64,000 nt of DNA from Pirellulaceae bacterium. GTDB lineage: Bacteria; Planctomycetota; Planctomycetia; Pirellulales; Pirellulaceae. The stretch covers positions 1 through 64,000 of the forward strand of contig JAHDXO010000020.1 of the NCBI GenBank assembly GCA_023382975.1, read 5' to 3'. Shown here in pieces: positions 35,541-45,119 of this stretch. The notes beneath the pieces are model-generated. The model saw only the letters and a list, made by a program, of their open reading frames with translations, was not told the origin of the DNA and searched no databases. The position numbers and the translations under genes are program-made. Numbering within the stretch: the stretch's first letter is position 1; the number at the start of each line of letters is the position of its first letter.

Positions 35541-37520
35541 ATGGACATTCCCATCATCCGCGTACTGGTGATCGACGACAATCCGAGCGATATCGTACTG
35601 ATACGCAGTCTGCTGGCTCAGTCCCATGACGTGTACTTCCGGATCGACACGGCCGACCGGCTGTCGGCAGCGATCGAGCGTCTGACGGCCAGCGATCTGG
35701 ACGTCGTGCTCACCGACCTGGGACTGCCGGAGAGCCGCGGGCTGGAAACTTTTGACCGGGTCAATTCGCACGCGCCGACACTGCCCATCGTCGTGCTGAC
35801 CGATCTGGACGACGAAACCGTGGCGGTCCAGGCGGTTCACGCCGGGGCGCAAGACTATCTGGTCAAGGGCGACTTGAACGGCGCCGTCCTGGCCAGGGCG
35901 TTGCGTTACGCCATCGAACGCAAGCGGAGTCAGGCCGAGTTGCGGCAGGCCAAGGAGGCGGCCGAGGCGGCCAGCCGCGCCAAGAGCGTGTTCCTGACGA
36001 ACATGAGCCACGAGATACGTACGCCGATGAACGCCATCATCGGCATGTCCGAGTTGCTATTGCGGGGCGAGCCGACGCAGGAGCAGCGCGACTATCTGGA
36101 GATGGTGCTGGAGTCGGCAGAGTCGTTGTTGGGCATCATCAACGAAGTGCTGGACTTCTCGAAGATCGAAGCCGGCCGCGTGACGCTGGACCGTCTGTGC
36201 TTCGACCTGCCTCGTCTGGTTCAGGACACGCTCAAGTCGCTGGCCGTTCGCGCCCGGCAGCGAGACTTGACTTTGACCAGCGAACTGAACCAAGACGTGC
36301 CCCGTGATTTGGTTGGCGATCCGCAGCGGCTGCGGCAGATCCTGGTGAATCTGATCGGAAACGCCTTGAAGTTTACCGAGCGGGGCGAGATTCGCGTGGG
36401 AGCAAAGCTGGAGGCGGCCGACGACGGGCAGGTGGTGATTTGCCTGTCCGTGTCGGACACGGGGATCGGCATTCCTTTGGAAAAGCGCGAGATCCTGTTC
36501 GAGGCTTTCGAGCAGGTGGACAACAACCTTAGCCGCCGTTATTCCGGCACCGGGTTGGGGTTGGCCATCTGCCGGCGGCTGGTCGGGTTGATGGGCGGAC
36601 GGATCTGGTGCGAGAGCGAGGAAGGGCAGGGCAGCACGTTTTTTTTCACCGCTCGGCTGGACCGCCCCGCGCCGGGCGAAGTTGCGGCGGATTCGCTGCA
36701 GGAGGACGAAACGGGAGCCGTCGTGTCGAAGCGGCCTCCGGACGCGCCGTTGCCGAAATCGTCGCGGAAGTTGCGGATTCTCTTGGCCGAAGACAGCTAT
36801 GTGAACCAACGCCTTGTGCTGGGGCTGTTGGGCAAACAGGGGCATGACGTCGCGGTGGCCGAAAACGGTCGGGAAGCCGTCCGCCTGGCTCGTGCCGATC
36901 GCTTTGATTTGGTGCTGATGGATGTCCAGATGCCGGAGATGGACGGATTCGAAGCGACTCGGCAAATCCGCCACTGGGAGAGCAACAACAGCGGCCACCT
37001 GCCGATTGTGGCGCTGACCGCGCATGCGATGAAGGGCGACCGGGACCGCTGCCTGGGCGCCGGGATGGACGCCTACGTCTCGAAACCCATCCGTGCCCAG
37101 AAGTTGTTCGAAACGATGGAGACCGTTCTGCGCGCCGCTGCGAGCCGGGCCGCACCCGTCGCAGCGGCCTCGGACGGCGTCGATTGGCGGACGGCGATGG
37201 AATCGGTTAAGGGGGACCGCCGATTGCTGCGTCAGCTTATCGAGATCTTCCTGGACGAAGGCCCCGGGCGGATCAAGCAGGCTCGTCAGGCGCTGGCTGC
37301 CAGCGACATGGTCCGCCTGCAGCAGACAGCGCGCACGTTGAGGAGTTCGTTCAAATCGTTTGGCGCCGTGCGGGCTTACGATCTGTGCGGACAGTTGGAG
37401 ACGCTGGCCGACAACGGTCGCCACGATCAACTCGACGCGGCCGTTTCCAGTCTGGAGCAGGAAGTGGCCCAGTTGCTTGACACGCTTCCGAAGTACCTGA
37501 GTCAGAACCCAGTCACTTGA
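35541..37520 (+). CDS. Hybrid histidine kinase: REC-HisKA-HATPase-REC-degenerate Hpt
   Basis: A 659-residue cytoplasmic signalling protein with no membrane segment. Residues 1-125 are a receiver with acceptor D59 (LTDLGLPE). The HisKA motif [14 protein letters not shown] has phosphoacceptor H157, followed by a HATPase domain ([27 protein letters not shown]). A second receiver follows with D461 ([11 protein letters not shown]). The C-terminus folds like an Hpt domain but the phosphohistidine is replaced: [15 protein letters not shown] has R598 where AHxLKG is expected. An N-terminal receiver ahead of the kinase is reminiscent of PhcR in Ralstonia. The ATG at 35541 follows GGGGA. The next gene starts 20 bases downstream, so they form an operon. 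Confidence 0.92.
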   Translation: MDIPIIRVLVIDDNPSDIVLIRSLLAQSHDVYFRIDTADRLSAAIERLTASDLDVVLTDLGLPESRGLETFDRVNSHAPTLPIVVLTDLDDETVAVQAVHAGAQDYLVKGDLNGAVLARALRYAIERKRSQAELRQAKEAAEAASRAKSVFLTNMSHEIRTPMNAIIGMSELLLRGEPTQEQRDYLEMVLESAESLLGIINEVLDFSKIEAGRVTLDRLCFDLPRLVQDTLKSLAVRARQRDLTLTSELNQDVPRDLVGDPQRLRQILVNLIGNALKFTERGEIRVGAKLEAADDGQVVICLSVSDTGIGIPLEKREILFEAFEQVDNNLSRRYSGTGLGLAICRRLVGLMGGRIWCESEEGQGSTFFFTARLDRPAPGEVAADSLQEDETGAVVSKRPPDAPLPKSSRKLRILLAEDSYVNQRLVLGLLGKQGHDVAVAENGREAVRLARADRFDLVLMDVQMPEMDGFEATRQIRHWESNNSGHLPIVALTAHAMKGDRDRCLGAGMDAYVSKPIRAQKLFETMETVLRAAASRAAPVAAASDGVDWRTAMESVKGDRRLLRQLIEIFLDEGPGRIKQARQALAASDMVRLQQTARTLRSSFKSFGAVRAYDLCGQLETLADNGRHDQLDAAVSSLEQEVAQLLDTLPKYLSQNPVT

Positions 37521-37539
37521 TTTCCCAAGGGTTGCGGCC

Positions 37540-40500
37540 ATGAACAAACCAGCGGAGACGTCCGGTCGAGACGCGAGCCCGGACGGAGCCCCGCTGGTTT
37601 TCGAAAACCGGTACGAGACTCGCGAAGTGCTGAAGGAGGGCCGCACCATCCGGACCTTCGTCGGTTGGGATCGCGAGATCGGCGAACGGGTCGTGATCAA
37701 GACGATCGTCGGCGGGAACATCCCTGCGGGGATACAGATCCGCCTGGAACTGGAAGCCGATATCCTGCGCCGAATACGCCATCCGCTGATGGCGCCGCTG
37801 TTGGGAGTTGGGCGGCAGGACGGCATGTTCTTCCTCGTCACTCCGCATCAAAAGGGCATCGACCTGCGGGCGGCGCTACGCGCGGGCCGACTCGAGTTGC
37901 AGGATGTGCTGACCATCGGCCGTTGCGTACTCGAGGTGCTTTGCGAAACGCACCGGCAGGGTGTCTTTCACCGGGACATCAAGCCCGCCAACATCATCGT
38001 CGACCGGGTGGCACCGGTGAACCGTGCGGTCTTGGTCGATTTCGGACTGGCTCACAGCACGCAACTGGATGTGGTGCGGGGCGATCAGTCGGTGGAATCC
38101 GTGCGTTATTTGGCGCCGGAACAAGCCGGTTTGCTGGACTGCGATGTCGGCGCCTACTCGGACCTGTACTCGCTGGGGAACGTAATGTTCGAATGCCTCG
38201 CCGGTCGGCCCGTGGTGGATGGCCGCACGGTCGGCGATGTCCTGCGGCAGCAGTTGACGGTCCAACCGCCGAAGCTGCGCAGCCTGGGGCTACAACTGCC
38301 CCACGCGCTGGACGACATTCTGCAGCGAATGTTGCACAAGGATCCCCGCGACCGCTTTCAGTCGGCTGTCGCCGTGCTGGGCGACATAGTGGCCTTGATC
38401 GAAGCGATCAAACGCGGCGAGAGCGACCCGGCGATCGTGGTCGGGCTGCACGACCAGCGAACCACGTTGACAGAACCGGCCTTCGTGGGACGCGACGACG
38501 AACTGGGACGGCTGGACGACCAGATGCACCAGACGCAGCAGGGCCGCGGAGGATTGGTCTTGCTGGAGTCCGAGTCGGGCGGGGGCAAAACGCGGCTGGT
38601 CACTGAATGGGCAAGACGCGGGGCGAGCCAGCCGCATTGGGTGCTGCGCGGACAGGCCGTGAATCAGATTGCTCAGCGGCCTTTCCAGATCCTGCGCGGT
38701 GTTGCCGACGAAATCGTCGCCGAGGCCCGGGCCAACGAGCCTCTGGCCCGGGCGCTGCGCACGCGGTTGGGCGGGGCGGCCGAATCGGTGGCGTCGGTCC
38801 TGCCGGAGCTGTCCGGAGTGTTCCAGTTGGATGCGGCTCAAACCCTGGGGCCGGAAGATTTTGCGGAGCGCCGCAGCATCGATGCCTTGGCGTTGCTCCT
38901 GTGGCACTTGGGATCCGAGACTCGGCCCGCCGTGGTGATCCTGGACGACTGCCAGTGGGCCGACGGCTTGTCGCTACGGCTCCTGGAGCGTTGGCAAGAC
39001 ATGGTCTCGGATCACGAGGAGGACGAGTGCTGGGTGACCATCGTGGCGGCGTACCGAAGCGAAGAGGTCGGCGACGAGCACCTGCTGCGGACGCTGCAGC
39101 CCCGCTTGCACTTGCGACTGCCACCGTTCGGCAAAGACGACTTGCGGCGTCTGGTCGAGTCGATGGCCGGGCCGCTGCCCGGCGAGGCGTTGGAAGTGGT
39201 CGAGCGATTGTCGGGTGGCAGCCCTTTCATGGCATCGGCCGTGTTGCGTGGCATGGTCGAAGCCAAGGCGCTGATCAGCGAGGGACATGGTTGGCGAATC
39301 GAGTCGATGGCGATGAACGACGTGCGGTCGTCCCGGCACGCGGCCGAGCTGCTGACGCGGCGCATTGAATTGCTGCCGGTGTTCGCCATCGACCTGCTGA
39401 AGGCGGCCGCCGTCTTGGGCAAGGAATTCGATCTGAATTTGGCATCGCAACTGGCAGGCCAGTCGGGCCGCATGGTACTTCTCAGCTTCGAGCAGGCGCA
39501 GCAGCGTCACTTGGTGTGGAGTCGCTCCGAATCCAATCGCAGTCTATTCGCGCATGACAAGATCCGCGAGACCCTGTTGGATCTGTTGAGCGACGCGGAA
39601 CGTCAGGATCTACAGCGGCGGGCTGCTCAGGCGCTTGAGCAGCTCGAACCGCAGCCGGTATTCGACTTGGCCCACCTGTACGATGCCGCCGGCGATCATC
39701 AGCGAGCCTTGCCATTCGCCATCGCTGCCGCCGAAGCGGCTCGTGCCCAGCACTCGCTGGAGATCGCCGAGCAATTGTACCGCATCGCCGTACGAGCCTC
39801 GCAGGGCGTCGACGAACTGACCCGCTTCCGCATCGCCAGCGGCCTGGGCGACGTGCTGATGCTGCGCGGCCACTACGACGTGGCTGCCCAGATGTTCGAA
39901 GCGGCGAAATTCATCGCCACGGAGATGGCCGGAGGCGATATGGCCAAGGCAGCCATCGAGGGCAAGCTCGGCGAACTGGCTTTCAAGCAGGGAGACATGG
40001 AAACCGCTGCCGCTTGCATCGAACGCGGCCTTGGCCACTTGGGACGCTGGGTTCCTCGCAAGACCGAATCGCCGATACTCCCCTTGCTGAGGGAGATCGC
40101 GGTTCAAACGTTGCACTCGCTGCTGCCATCGCATTTTGTGGGCAAGCTTCCCGTGGAGAACGCAGAGCGGGATCTTGCGACGGCCCACCTTTACGACCGA
40201 CTAAGTCACGCTTCGTGGTTTACCCGCAACAGAATCACGACGCTGTGGCTTCACCTCCGGCACTTGAATGTCGCGGAACGCTACGAACCCACCTTGGAAT
40301 TGGCGCAAGCGTACTCTAACCATGCGCCTGCGATGAGTCTGGTTGGTTGGTTTTCCCGAGGCGAAGCCTATGCCACGCGTTCTCTGAAGATCCGGAAAGA
40401 GAAGGCGGAGATCTGGGGCCAGGCACAATCCCTGCACTATCACGGCATCGTCTTGTACGCGTCGTCCAAGTACCGGGAATGCATCGAGAAATGCCGGGAA

Positions 40501-42663
40501 GCCGTCCGTCTGTTTCAGCGCACGGGCGACTACTGGGAAATGAACATGGCACGCTACCAATTGGCTGCGTCCTTGTACCGGCTTGGCGATCTACCGGGTG
40601 CGGTCGCCGAGGCGAAACTGATGCATGAATCCGGCTTGGCTTTGGGAGACAGCCAAGCGTCGGGAATCGCCCTGGACATCTGGTCATGGGCAGCGCGTGG
40701 AAACGTGCCGGAAGCGAAGCTGAGTTTGGAATTGGGGCGTGAGCGAAATGATGCGCAGGCTCAGGCCCAAGTGTACGTCGCGGAAGGCGTCCGGTTGCTC
40801 GGCTGCAACGAACCAGCGAAAGCCGCGGAGATCCTCGGCAGCGCCTGGCGGGTGGCGCAAGAGGCAGGCGTGGTCAACGCCTGGGTGGCCCCTGTTCTGC
40901 CGTGGTTGTCGACGGCACTGCGAACGCAGGCCAAGTCGTTGGCACACGACACGCCCCTGCAGCGCGAGGCCCTGCTTCGGCGAGCGCAGAGTGTTGCGCG
41001 GCGGGCCCTGCGAATCACCCGCCGATTCCGCAACGACCTTCCGCACACGTGGCGGGAACTTGCCTTGATAGACGCCATGCGAGGTCGATTGTTCCGGGCA
41101 AGAAGGCATTTTGAACGCAGCTTGCTGGAAGCCAAACGGCAGGATGCCAGGTACGAGTATGCACAGAGTCTGCTCCATCGTGGGCTGGTGGGACTCGAAG
41201 CTGGTTGGCGCGGCGCGCCAAAGGACGTCGAAGAAGCACAGACGCTGTTGGCGCACTTGAGAGCCGGTTTGCAGCAGCACGATCCGACACCGCCGGCGGC
41301 GACGCTTTCCTTGGCGGACCGCTTCGATTCGGTACTGGAGTCGGGACGCCAGATCGCTTCCGCACTTTCTCGCCATTTGGTCTTTGCGGAAGTCCATGAC
41401 GCGGCTTTGCGTTTGCTTCGCGGCGAATCGTGCGACATTTTGCTCGTTTCGGTGCCGAGCGTACCTGACAAACGTCCGGGCAACAGTCCGGGACCGTCGG
41501 CGGAGGCTTCCGAACCATCCGCCTACACGTTTTCCCGCTGGATAGGGACCGATCACGAAGGATCGGCGCAAATATCCATCGCGTCGTCCGACGTCGCCAC
41601 GGTTGAACGGCCCGTGGCCGTCCTGCTGCAACGGACCATTCACGAAAAACGCTCGATTGCGTTGGGTGACGGCTCGCCTTCGGAGTTGCTGGACCTTCTC
41701 GAAGCGATCGGAGTCCGTTCGGCGATCTGCACGCCGATCTACCAGCGTGGGCGTCCGGTCGCGGGACTTCTGGTCACGCATGGTCAGGTCTCGAATTTGT
41801 TTCAAGAGGACGAGTCCCGACTAGCCGATTTCATCGCTGCACTGGCAGGGGCAGCCTTGGAGAATGCCGAGGGCTTCGGGCAATTGCAGCGATTGAACCT
41901 CACCCTGGAACAGCGAGTTGCCGAGCGTACGGAAGATCTTCAGCAGCGGACCACCGAACTTTCCCGTTCCAACGCGGACTTGGAGCAGTTCGCCTACGTA
42001 GCATCCCACGACTTGCGGGAACCGCTGCGGACGGTCAGCAGCTACTGCGAGTTGCTGCAGAACCGACTGGGGGACCGACTCGACGAAGAGACGGCGTCGT
42101 ACCTGCAGCAAGCAGTCCAAGCTACTGGACGGATGCGCAATTTGATCAACGATCTGCTGACCTACTCGCGCGTGGGAACTCGCGGCAAGCCGTTTCAGCC
42201 GGTGGACTGCAACGAACTTGTGGATATCGCGTTGGCCAACCTGCAGTTGGTTATCCAAGAGACCAATGCTCAGGTAACTCGCGACAAGTTGCCGGTAGTC
42301 ATGGGAGATGCAACCCAGTTGATCCAGTTATTCCAGAACTTGATCGACAATGCGATCAAATTCCGCGGCGAACGCACACCCCAGGTGCATCTGACGGCGG
42401 AGAGGCGGAATCTTGAATGGCTGTTTTCGGTGCATGACAACGGGATCGGCATGGATCGAGAGGACACGGGACGCATTTTCATGCTCTTTCAGCGGTTGCA
42501 CGGGCCGCGGGAATACCCCGGCACGGGGATAGGCTTGGCCGTTTGCAGGAAAACAGTGGAACGGCACGGCGGCCAGATCTGGGTCGAGTCGAGGATCGGC
42601 GCCGGCAGTGTCTTCTATTTCACGCTTCTCGGAGCGGACGGTTCAGGAGGCAAGTTCGGTTAG
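37540..42663 (+). CDS. Dual Ser/Thr kinase and histidine kinase giant protein
   Basis: A 1707-residue cytoplasmic protein with this order: Ser/Thr kinase (residues 20-300; lysine K54 in VVIKTI, HRD at D146, DFG at D167), an AAA-type ATPase (Walker A lysine K350 in SESGGGKTRL; IDALALLLWHLG and VVILDDCQWAD), about 550 residues of TPR repeats (to about 1240), a GAF-like domain (about 1265-1445), a coiled coil, then HisKA (H1490 in ASHDLREPLRTV) and a HATPase (N1604, DNGIGM, GTGIGLAVCRK). The glycine-rich loop of the Ser/Thr kinase is poor (LKEGRTIRTF), so activity may be altered. This layout resembles Anabaena HstK and fungal Mak/Chk1-like kinases. It joins two phosphotransfer modes in one polypeptide. 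Confidence 0.92.
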   Translation: MNKPAETSGRDASPDGAPLVFENRYETREVLKEGRTIRTFVGWDREIGERVVIKTIVGGNIPAGIQIRLELEADILRRIRHPLMAPLLGVGRQDGMFFLVTPHQKGIDLRAALRAGRLELQDVLTIGRCVLEVLCETHRQGVFHRDIKPANIIVDRVAPVNRAVLVDFGLAHSTQLDVVRGDQSVESVRYLAPEQAGLLDCDVGAYSDLYSLGNVMFECLAGRPVVDGRTVGDVLRQQLTVQPPKLRSLGLQLPHALDDILQRMLHKDPRDRFQSAVAVLGDIVALIEAIKRGESDPAIVVGLHDQRTTLTEPAFVGRDDELGRLDDQMHQTQQGRGGLVLLESESGGGKTRLVTEWARRGASQPHWVLRGQAVNQIAQRPFQILRGVADEIVAEARANEPLARALRTRLGGAAESVASVLPELSGVFQLDAAQTLGPEDFAERRSIDALALLLWHLGSETRPAVVILDDCQWADGLSLRLLERWQDMVSDHEEDECWVTIVAAYRSEEVGDEHLLRTLQPRLHLRLPPFGKDDLRRLVESMAGPLPGEALEVVERLSGGSPFMASAVLRGMVEAKALISEGHGWRIESMAMNDVRSSRHAAELLTRRIELLPVFAIDLLKAAAVLGKEFDLNLASQLAGQSGRMVLLSFEQAQQRHLVWSRSESNRSLFAHDKIRETLLDLLSDAERQDLQRRAAQALEQLEPQPVFDLAHLYDAAGDHQRALPFAIAAAEAARAQHSLEIAEQLYRIAVRASQGVDELTRFRIASGLGDVLMLRGHYDVAAQMFEAAKFIATEMAGGDMAKAAIEGKLGELAFKQGDMETAAACIERGLGHLGRWVPRKTESPILPLLREIAVQTLHSLLPSHFVGKLPVENAERDLATAHLYDRLSHASWFTRNRITTLWLHLRHLNVAERYEPTLELAQAYSNHAPAMSLVGWFSRGEAYATRSLKIRKEKAEIWGQAQSLHYHGIVLYASSKYRECIEKCREAVRLFQRTGDYWEMNMARYQLAASLYRLGDLPGAVAEAKLMHESGLALGDSQASGIALDIWSWAARGNVPEAKLSLELGRERNDAQAQAQVYVAEGVRLLGCNEPAKAAEILGSAWRVAQEAGVVNAWVAPVLPWLSTALRTQAKSLAHDTPLQREALLRRAQSVARRALRITRRFRNDLPHTWRELALIDAMRGRLFRARRHFERSLLEAKRQDARYEYAQSLLHRGLVGLEAGWRGAPKDVEEAQTLLAHLRAGLQQHDPTPPAATLSLADRFDSVLESGRQIASALSRHLVFAEVHDAALRLLRGESCDILLVSVPSVPDKRPGNSPGPSAEASEPSAYTFSRWIGTDHEGSAQISIASSDVATVERPVAVLLQRTIHEKRSIALGDGSPSELLDLLEAIGVRSAICTPIYQRGRPVAGLLVTHGQVSNLFQEDESRLADFIAALAGAALENAEGFGQLQRLNLTLEQRVAERTEDLQQRTTELSRSNADLEQFAYVASHDLREPLRTVSSYCELLQNRLGDRLDEETASYLQQAVQATGRMRNLINDLLTYSRVGTRGKPFQPVDCNELVDIALANLQLVIQETNAQVTRDKLPVVMGDATQLIQLFQNLIDNAIKFRGERTPQVHLTAERRNLEWLFSVHDNGIGMDREDTGRIFMLFQRLHGPREYPGTGIGLAVCRKTVERHGGQIWVESRIGAGSVFYFTLLGADGSGGKFG

Positions 42664-42855
42664 CTTAGATCCCCCTTCATGAATGGCAACACAAAGTGAA
42701 TCGAGTTCCAGATGCTTCGCCCACGAGCGTTATCAGATTTCGACCGCGACACGCAAATAACGGGAATTTCGGATACAAAGGACTTTTCAATCGCCTAGGT
42801 TTCGCGCATCCTAGCGGAAAGTGGCGGAAAAGATCAGGTGTATAGGGGGGTTTCC

Positions 42856-45042
42856 ATGAGCGAGGTTGCTTCAGCCAGCTGTGCTACATCGACATACGAG
42901 CGTTGCCGAACCGACGATGTGTCGAGCATGCATCAAGCTCATCTTGGCATCTATGAAGACGAATTGCTGGGTGACTGTTTTCAGAACTTGTCCAAATGCA
43001 AAGAAGCGATCAAGGAAGGAATCGCCAAGTCAGACGATCCGAAGGACACAGGCGTCGCGTACGACGCGGTGCGCACTGAAGTTGGGATGTGCATGGATCA
43101 ACTGGTCACGAGACTTGGGGAACGCCGCGCGGACTCGACCGATCTGGAATGGAAGGCGTTTGTCGACTTGTCGATGCGGCATCCGCTCCGTGAACTCGTT
43201 CATGAAGACCCGTTCACGCACCGCGCATTCGCGAAGCCGCGCGGTTACGCTGGCGATGCTGAACTGCTCGATTTCATCTACGGCGTGGACGAAGGCAAAC
43301 AAGCGCCTCGGGAGACTCCGCTCCTGGGTCAGATGATCTTCAGCTACACCACAAATTCACCAGCTTGCCAGGGAGTTCGGGAGCGTGCGAGGCTAGTCGC
43401 AGAAGTCGTGGATCGAATGGCCATGCAAATCTCGCAGCCGAAAATTCTGTCCGTGGCTGCGGGGCACATGCGTGAGGCGGAGTTGACTGGCGCTTTGAGG
43501 CAAAAGCGGATCGGGAGATGGGTTGGAATGGATCATGACAGCGAAAGCGTGCAGGAGATCAATCGCAGCTACGGGAGGTTTGGGGTGGAAGGCGTCGTGG
43601 GAACGGTCCGGCAGTTGGTGACGCGAAAACTAAACCTCGGCGAATTCGACTTCATCTACTCGATGGGGCTGTACGACTATTTGCAGCAGCCATTGGCACA
43701 GCGACTGACCGAACGTTTATTTGAAATGCTGCGGCCCGGTGGCCAACTGGTGATTGGCAATTTTCAACCCGGCATCAAAGACCGCGGGTACATGGAAAGC
43801 TACATGGCGTGGCAACTCGAGTTCCGTTCTCAGACGCGGATGCTCGATCTCGCGATGTCCATCAACGGGGCGCTCGTGGAGGACATTCGCCTGCTGGGCG
43901 AAGACAATCAAAATGTGATCTTCCTGCAAGTCACCAAGGACCGGAAGCCCGCGTTTCGGACATCGAGGGGTCCGGCAACAAGCGATTCCGGAGAACGGCG
44001 AATCGATTGGCGGAGTCGTCCGAAAGCGTCTGGCAGGAGAAGGGAGGAACTGCACGATGCTCGCAAGCCGGACATTAGGGACAACCATTCGACAAGCGAG
44101 GATCTTCAGAATCTGCTGGGCGATCTGTACAATGACGAAGTCTTGAGCGAAAGCTATACGTTGCTGAATGCAGGACAGGTTGAAGCGGGGATGCAGAAAC
44201 TGGCCAAAGGATTGCACGAACGATACCTTAATTCGAGCGAACAGGAATGGAACCGGTTTCTCCAGTTGAGCAGATTCCACCCGATTCGAAAGTTGTTGCA
44301 CGAAGACCCCTTGACGGAACTTGCTTCCAAAAAGCAACTCGGATACACCAGCGACGCCAAACTGCTCGATTGCATCTACGGAGCAGAACAGAACGCACCG
44401 CCTCCAGAAGGAACGACGGATCTGGGGCGGGAAATCTTCCATTTTACCACCCACACTTCGCTCTGTGACGGCGTATGCAACCGACTGCGAGTCATCGCGG
44501 AAGAACTCGACCGCGCGGCGTTGGAGATTTCTTTTCCCGCAGTGCTGTCCTTGGCGTCGGGACATCTTCACGAAGCAACGCTCTGTGGGGCGGTTCGCCA
44601 GGGGAGAATCGGCAGATGGGTTGCTTTCGATCCGGACAAAGACAGCTTGCTGGAAGTGCAGCGTCTGAGTTTTGGCGTAGAAATCGAGATTTGCACGGGC
44701 ACCATCCGGCAGTTACTGTCCGGGGAAATCGCTTTGGGTGAATTCGACTTCATCTACTCAGCCGGCTGGTACGATTACTTGGACGAGGCTATGGCCAAGC
44801 GTTTAACGGCGCGGCTGGTTGACCTGCTTCGCCCAGGGGGGCAACTTCTCGTCACGGGCTTGCTGCCTGACATTCCGACCCGCGGATACATGGAAAGCTT
44901 CATGGACTGGCATCTGGAGTACCGCAGCCCTCCGGAAATGCTCGATTTGGCGGAGTTGATTGACCCGTCCCGCATCAACAATATCCGGCTGTGGACAGAT
45001 GATCCACGCGTCGTGCAATTCCTGCAAATCAAGACCAAGTAA
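42856..45042 (+). CDS. Tandem duplicated PhcB-like SAM methyltransferase
   Basis: A 728-residue protein made of two homologous class I methyltransferase halves. Copy 1 motif I is ILSVAAGHMREAE at about residue 197; copy 2 is VLSLASGHLHEAT at about 563, an offset of 366 residues. Both halves share LRPGGQL, RGYMES, GEFDFIYS and a HP.R.L.HEDP region, and copy 1 has the GYAGDAELLDFIYG signature of the PhcB family, whose members make 3-hydroxy-fatty-acid methyl ester signals. Copy 2 reads GYTSDAKLLDCIYG. The linker (about 390-415) is charged. I start at ATG 42856, with AGGGGGG five bases upstream. There are no signal peptide or membrane segments. Confidence 0.85.
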   Translation: MSEVASASCATSTYERCRTDDVSSMHQAHLGIYEDELLGDCFQNLSKCKEAIKEGIAKSDDPKDTGVAYDAVRTEVGMCMDQLVTRLGERRADSTDLEWKAFVDLSMRHPLRELVHEDPFTHRAFAKPRGYAGDAELLDFIYGVDEGKQAPRETPLLGQMIFSYTTNSPACQGVRERARLVAEVVDRMAMQISQPKILSVAAGHMREAELTGALRQKRIGRWVGMDHDSESVQEINRSYGRFGVEGVVGTVRQLVTRKLNLGEFDFIYSMGLYDYLQQPLAQRLTERLFEMLRPGGQLVIGNFQPGIKDRGYMESYMAWQLEFRSQTRMLDLAMSINGALVEDIRLLGEDNQNVIFLQVTKDRKPAFRTSRGPATSDSGERRIDWRSRPKASGRRREELHDARKPDIRDNHSTSEDLQNLLGDLYNDEVLSESYTLLNAGQVEAGMQKLAKGLHERYLNSSEQEWNRFLQLSRFHPIRKLLHEDPLTELASKKQLGYTSDAKLLDCIYGAEQNAPPPEGTTDLGREIFHFTTHTSLCDGVCNRLRVIAEELDRAALEISFPAVLSLASGHLHEATLCGAVRQGRIGRWVAFDPDKDSLLEVQRLSFGVEIEICTGTIRQLLSGEIALGEFDFIYSAGWYDYLDEAMAKRLTARLVDLLRPGGQLLVTGLLPDIPTRGYMESFMDWHLEYRSPPEMLDLAELIDPSRINNIRLWTDDPRVVQFLQIKTK

Positions 45043-45119
45043 CTGCTGCCCCTGTCATGTGATTGCGGGGGTCGGAATCCTCGTGGCTTCTGAAGTATCC
45101 CCCAAGACAAGTCCACGCC

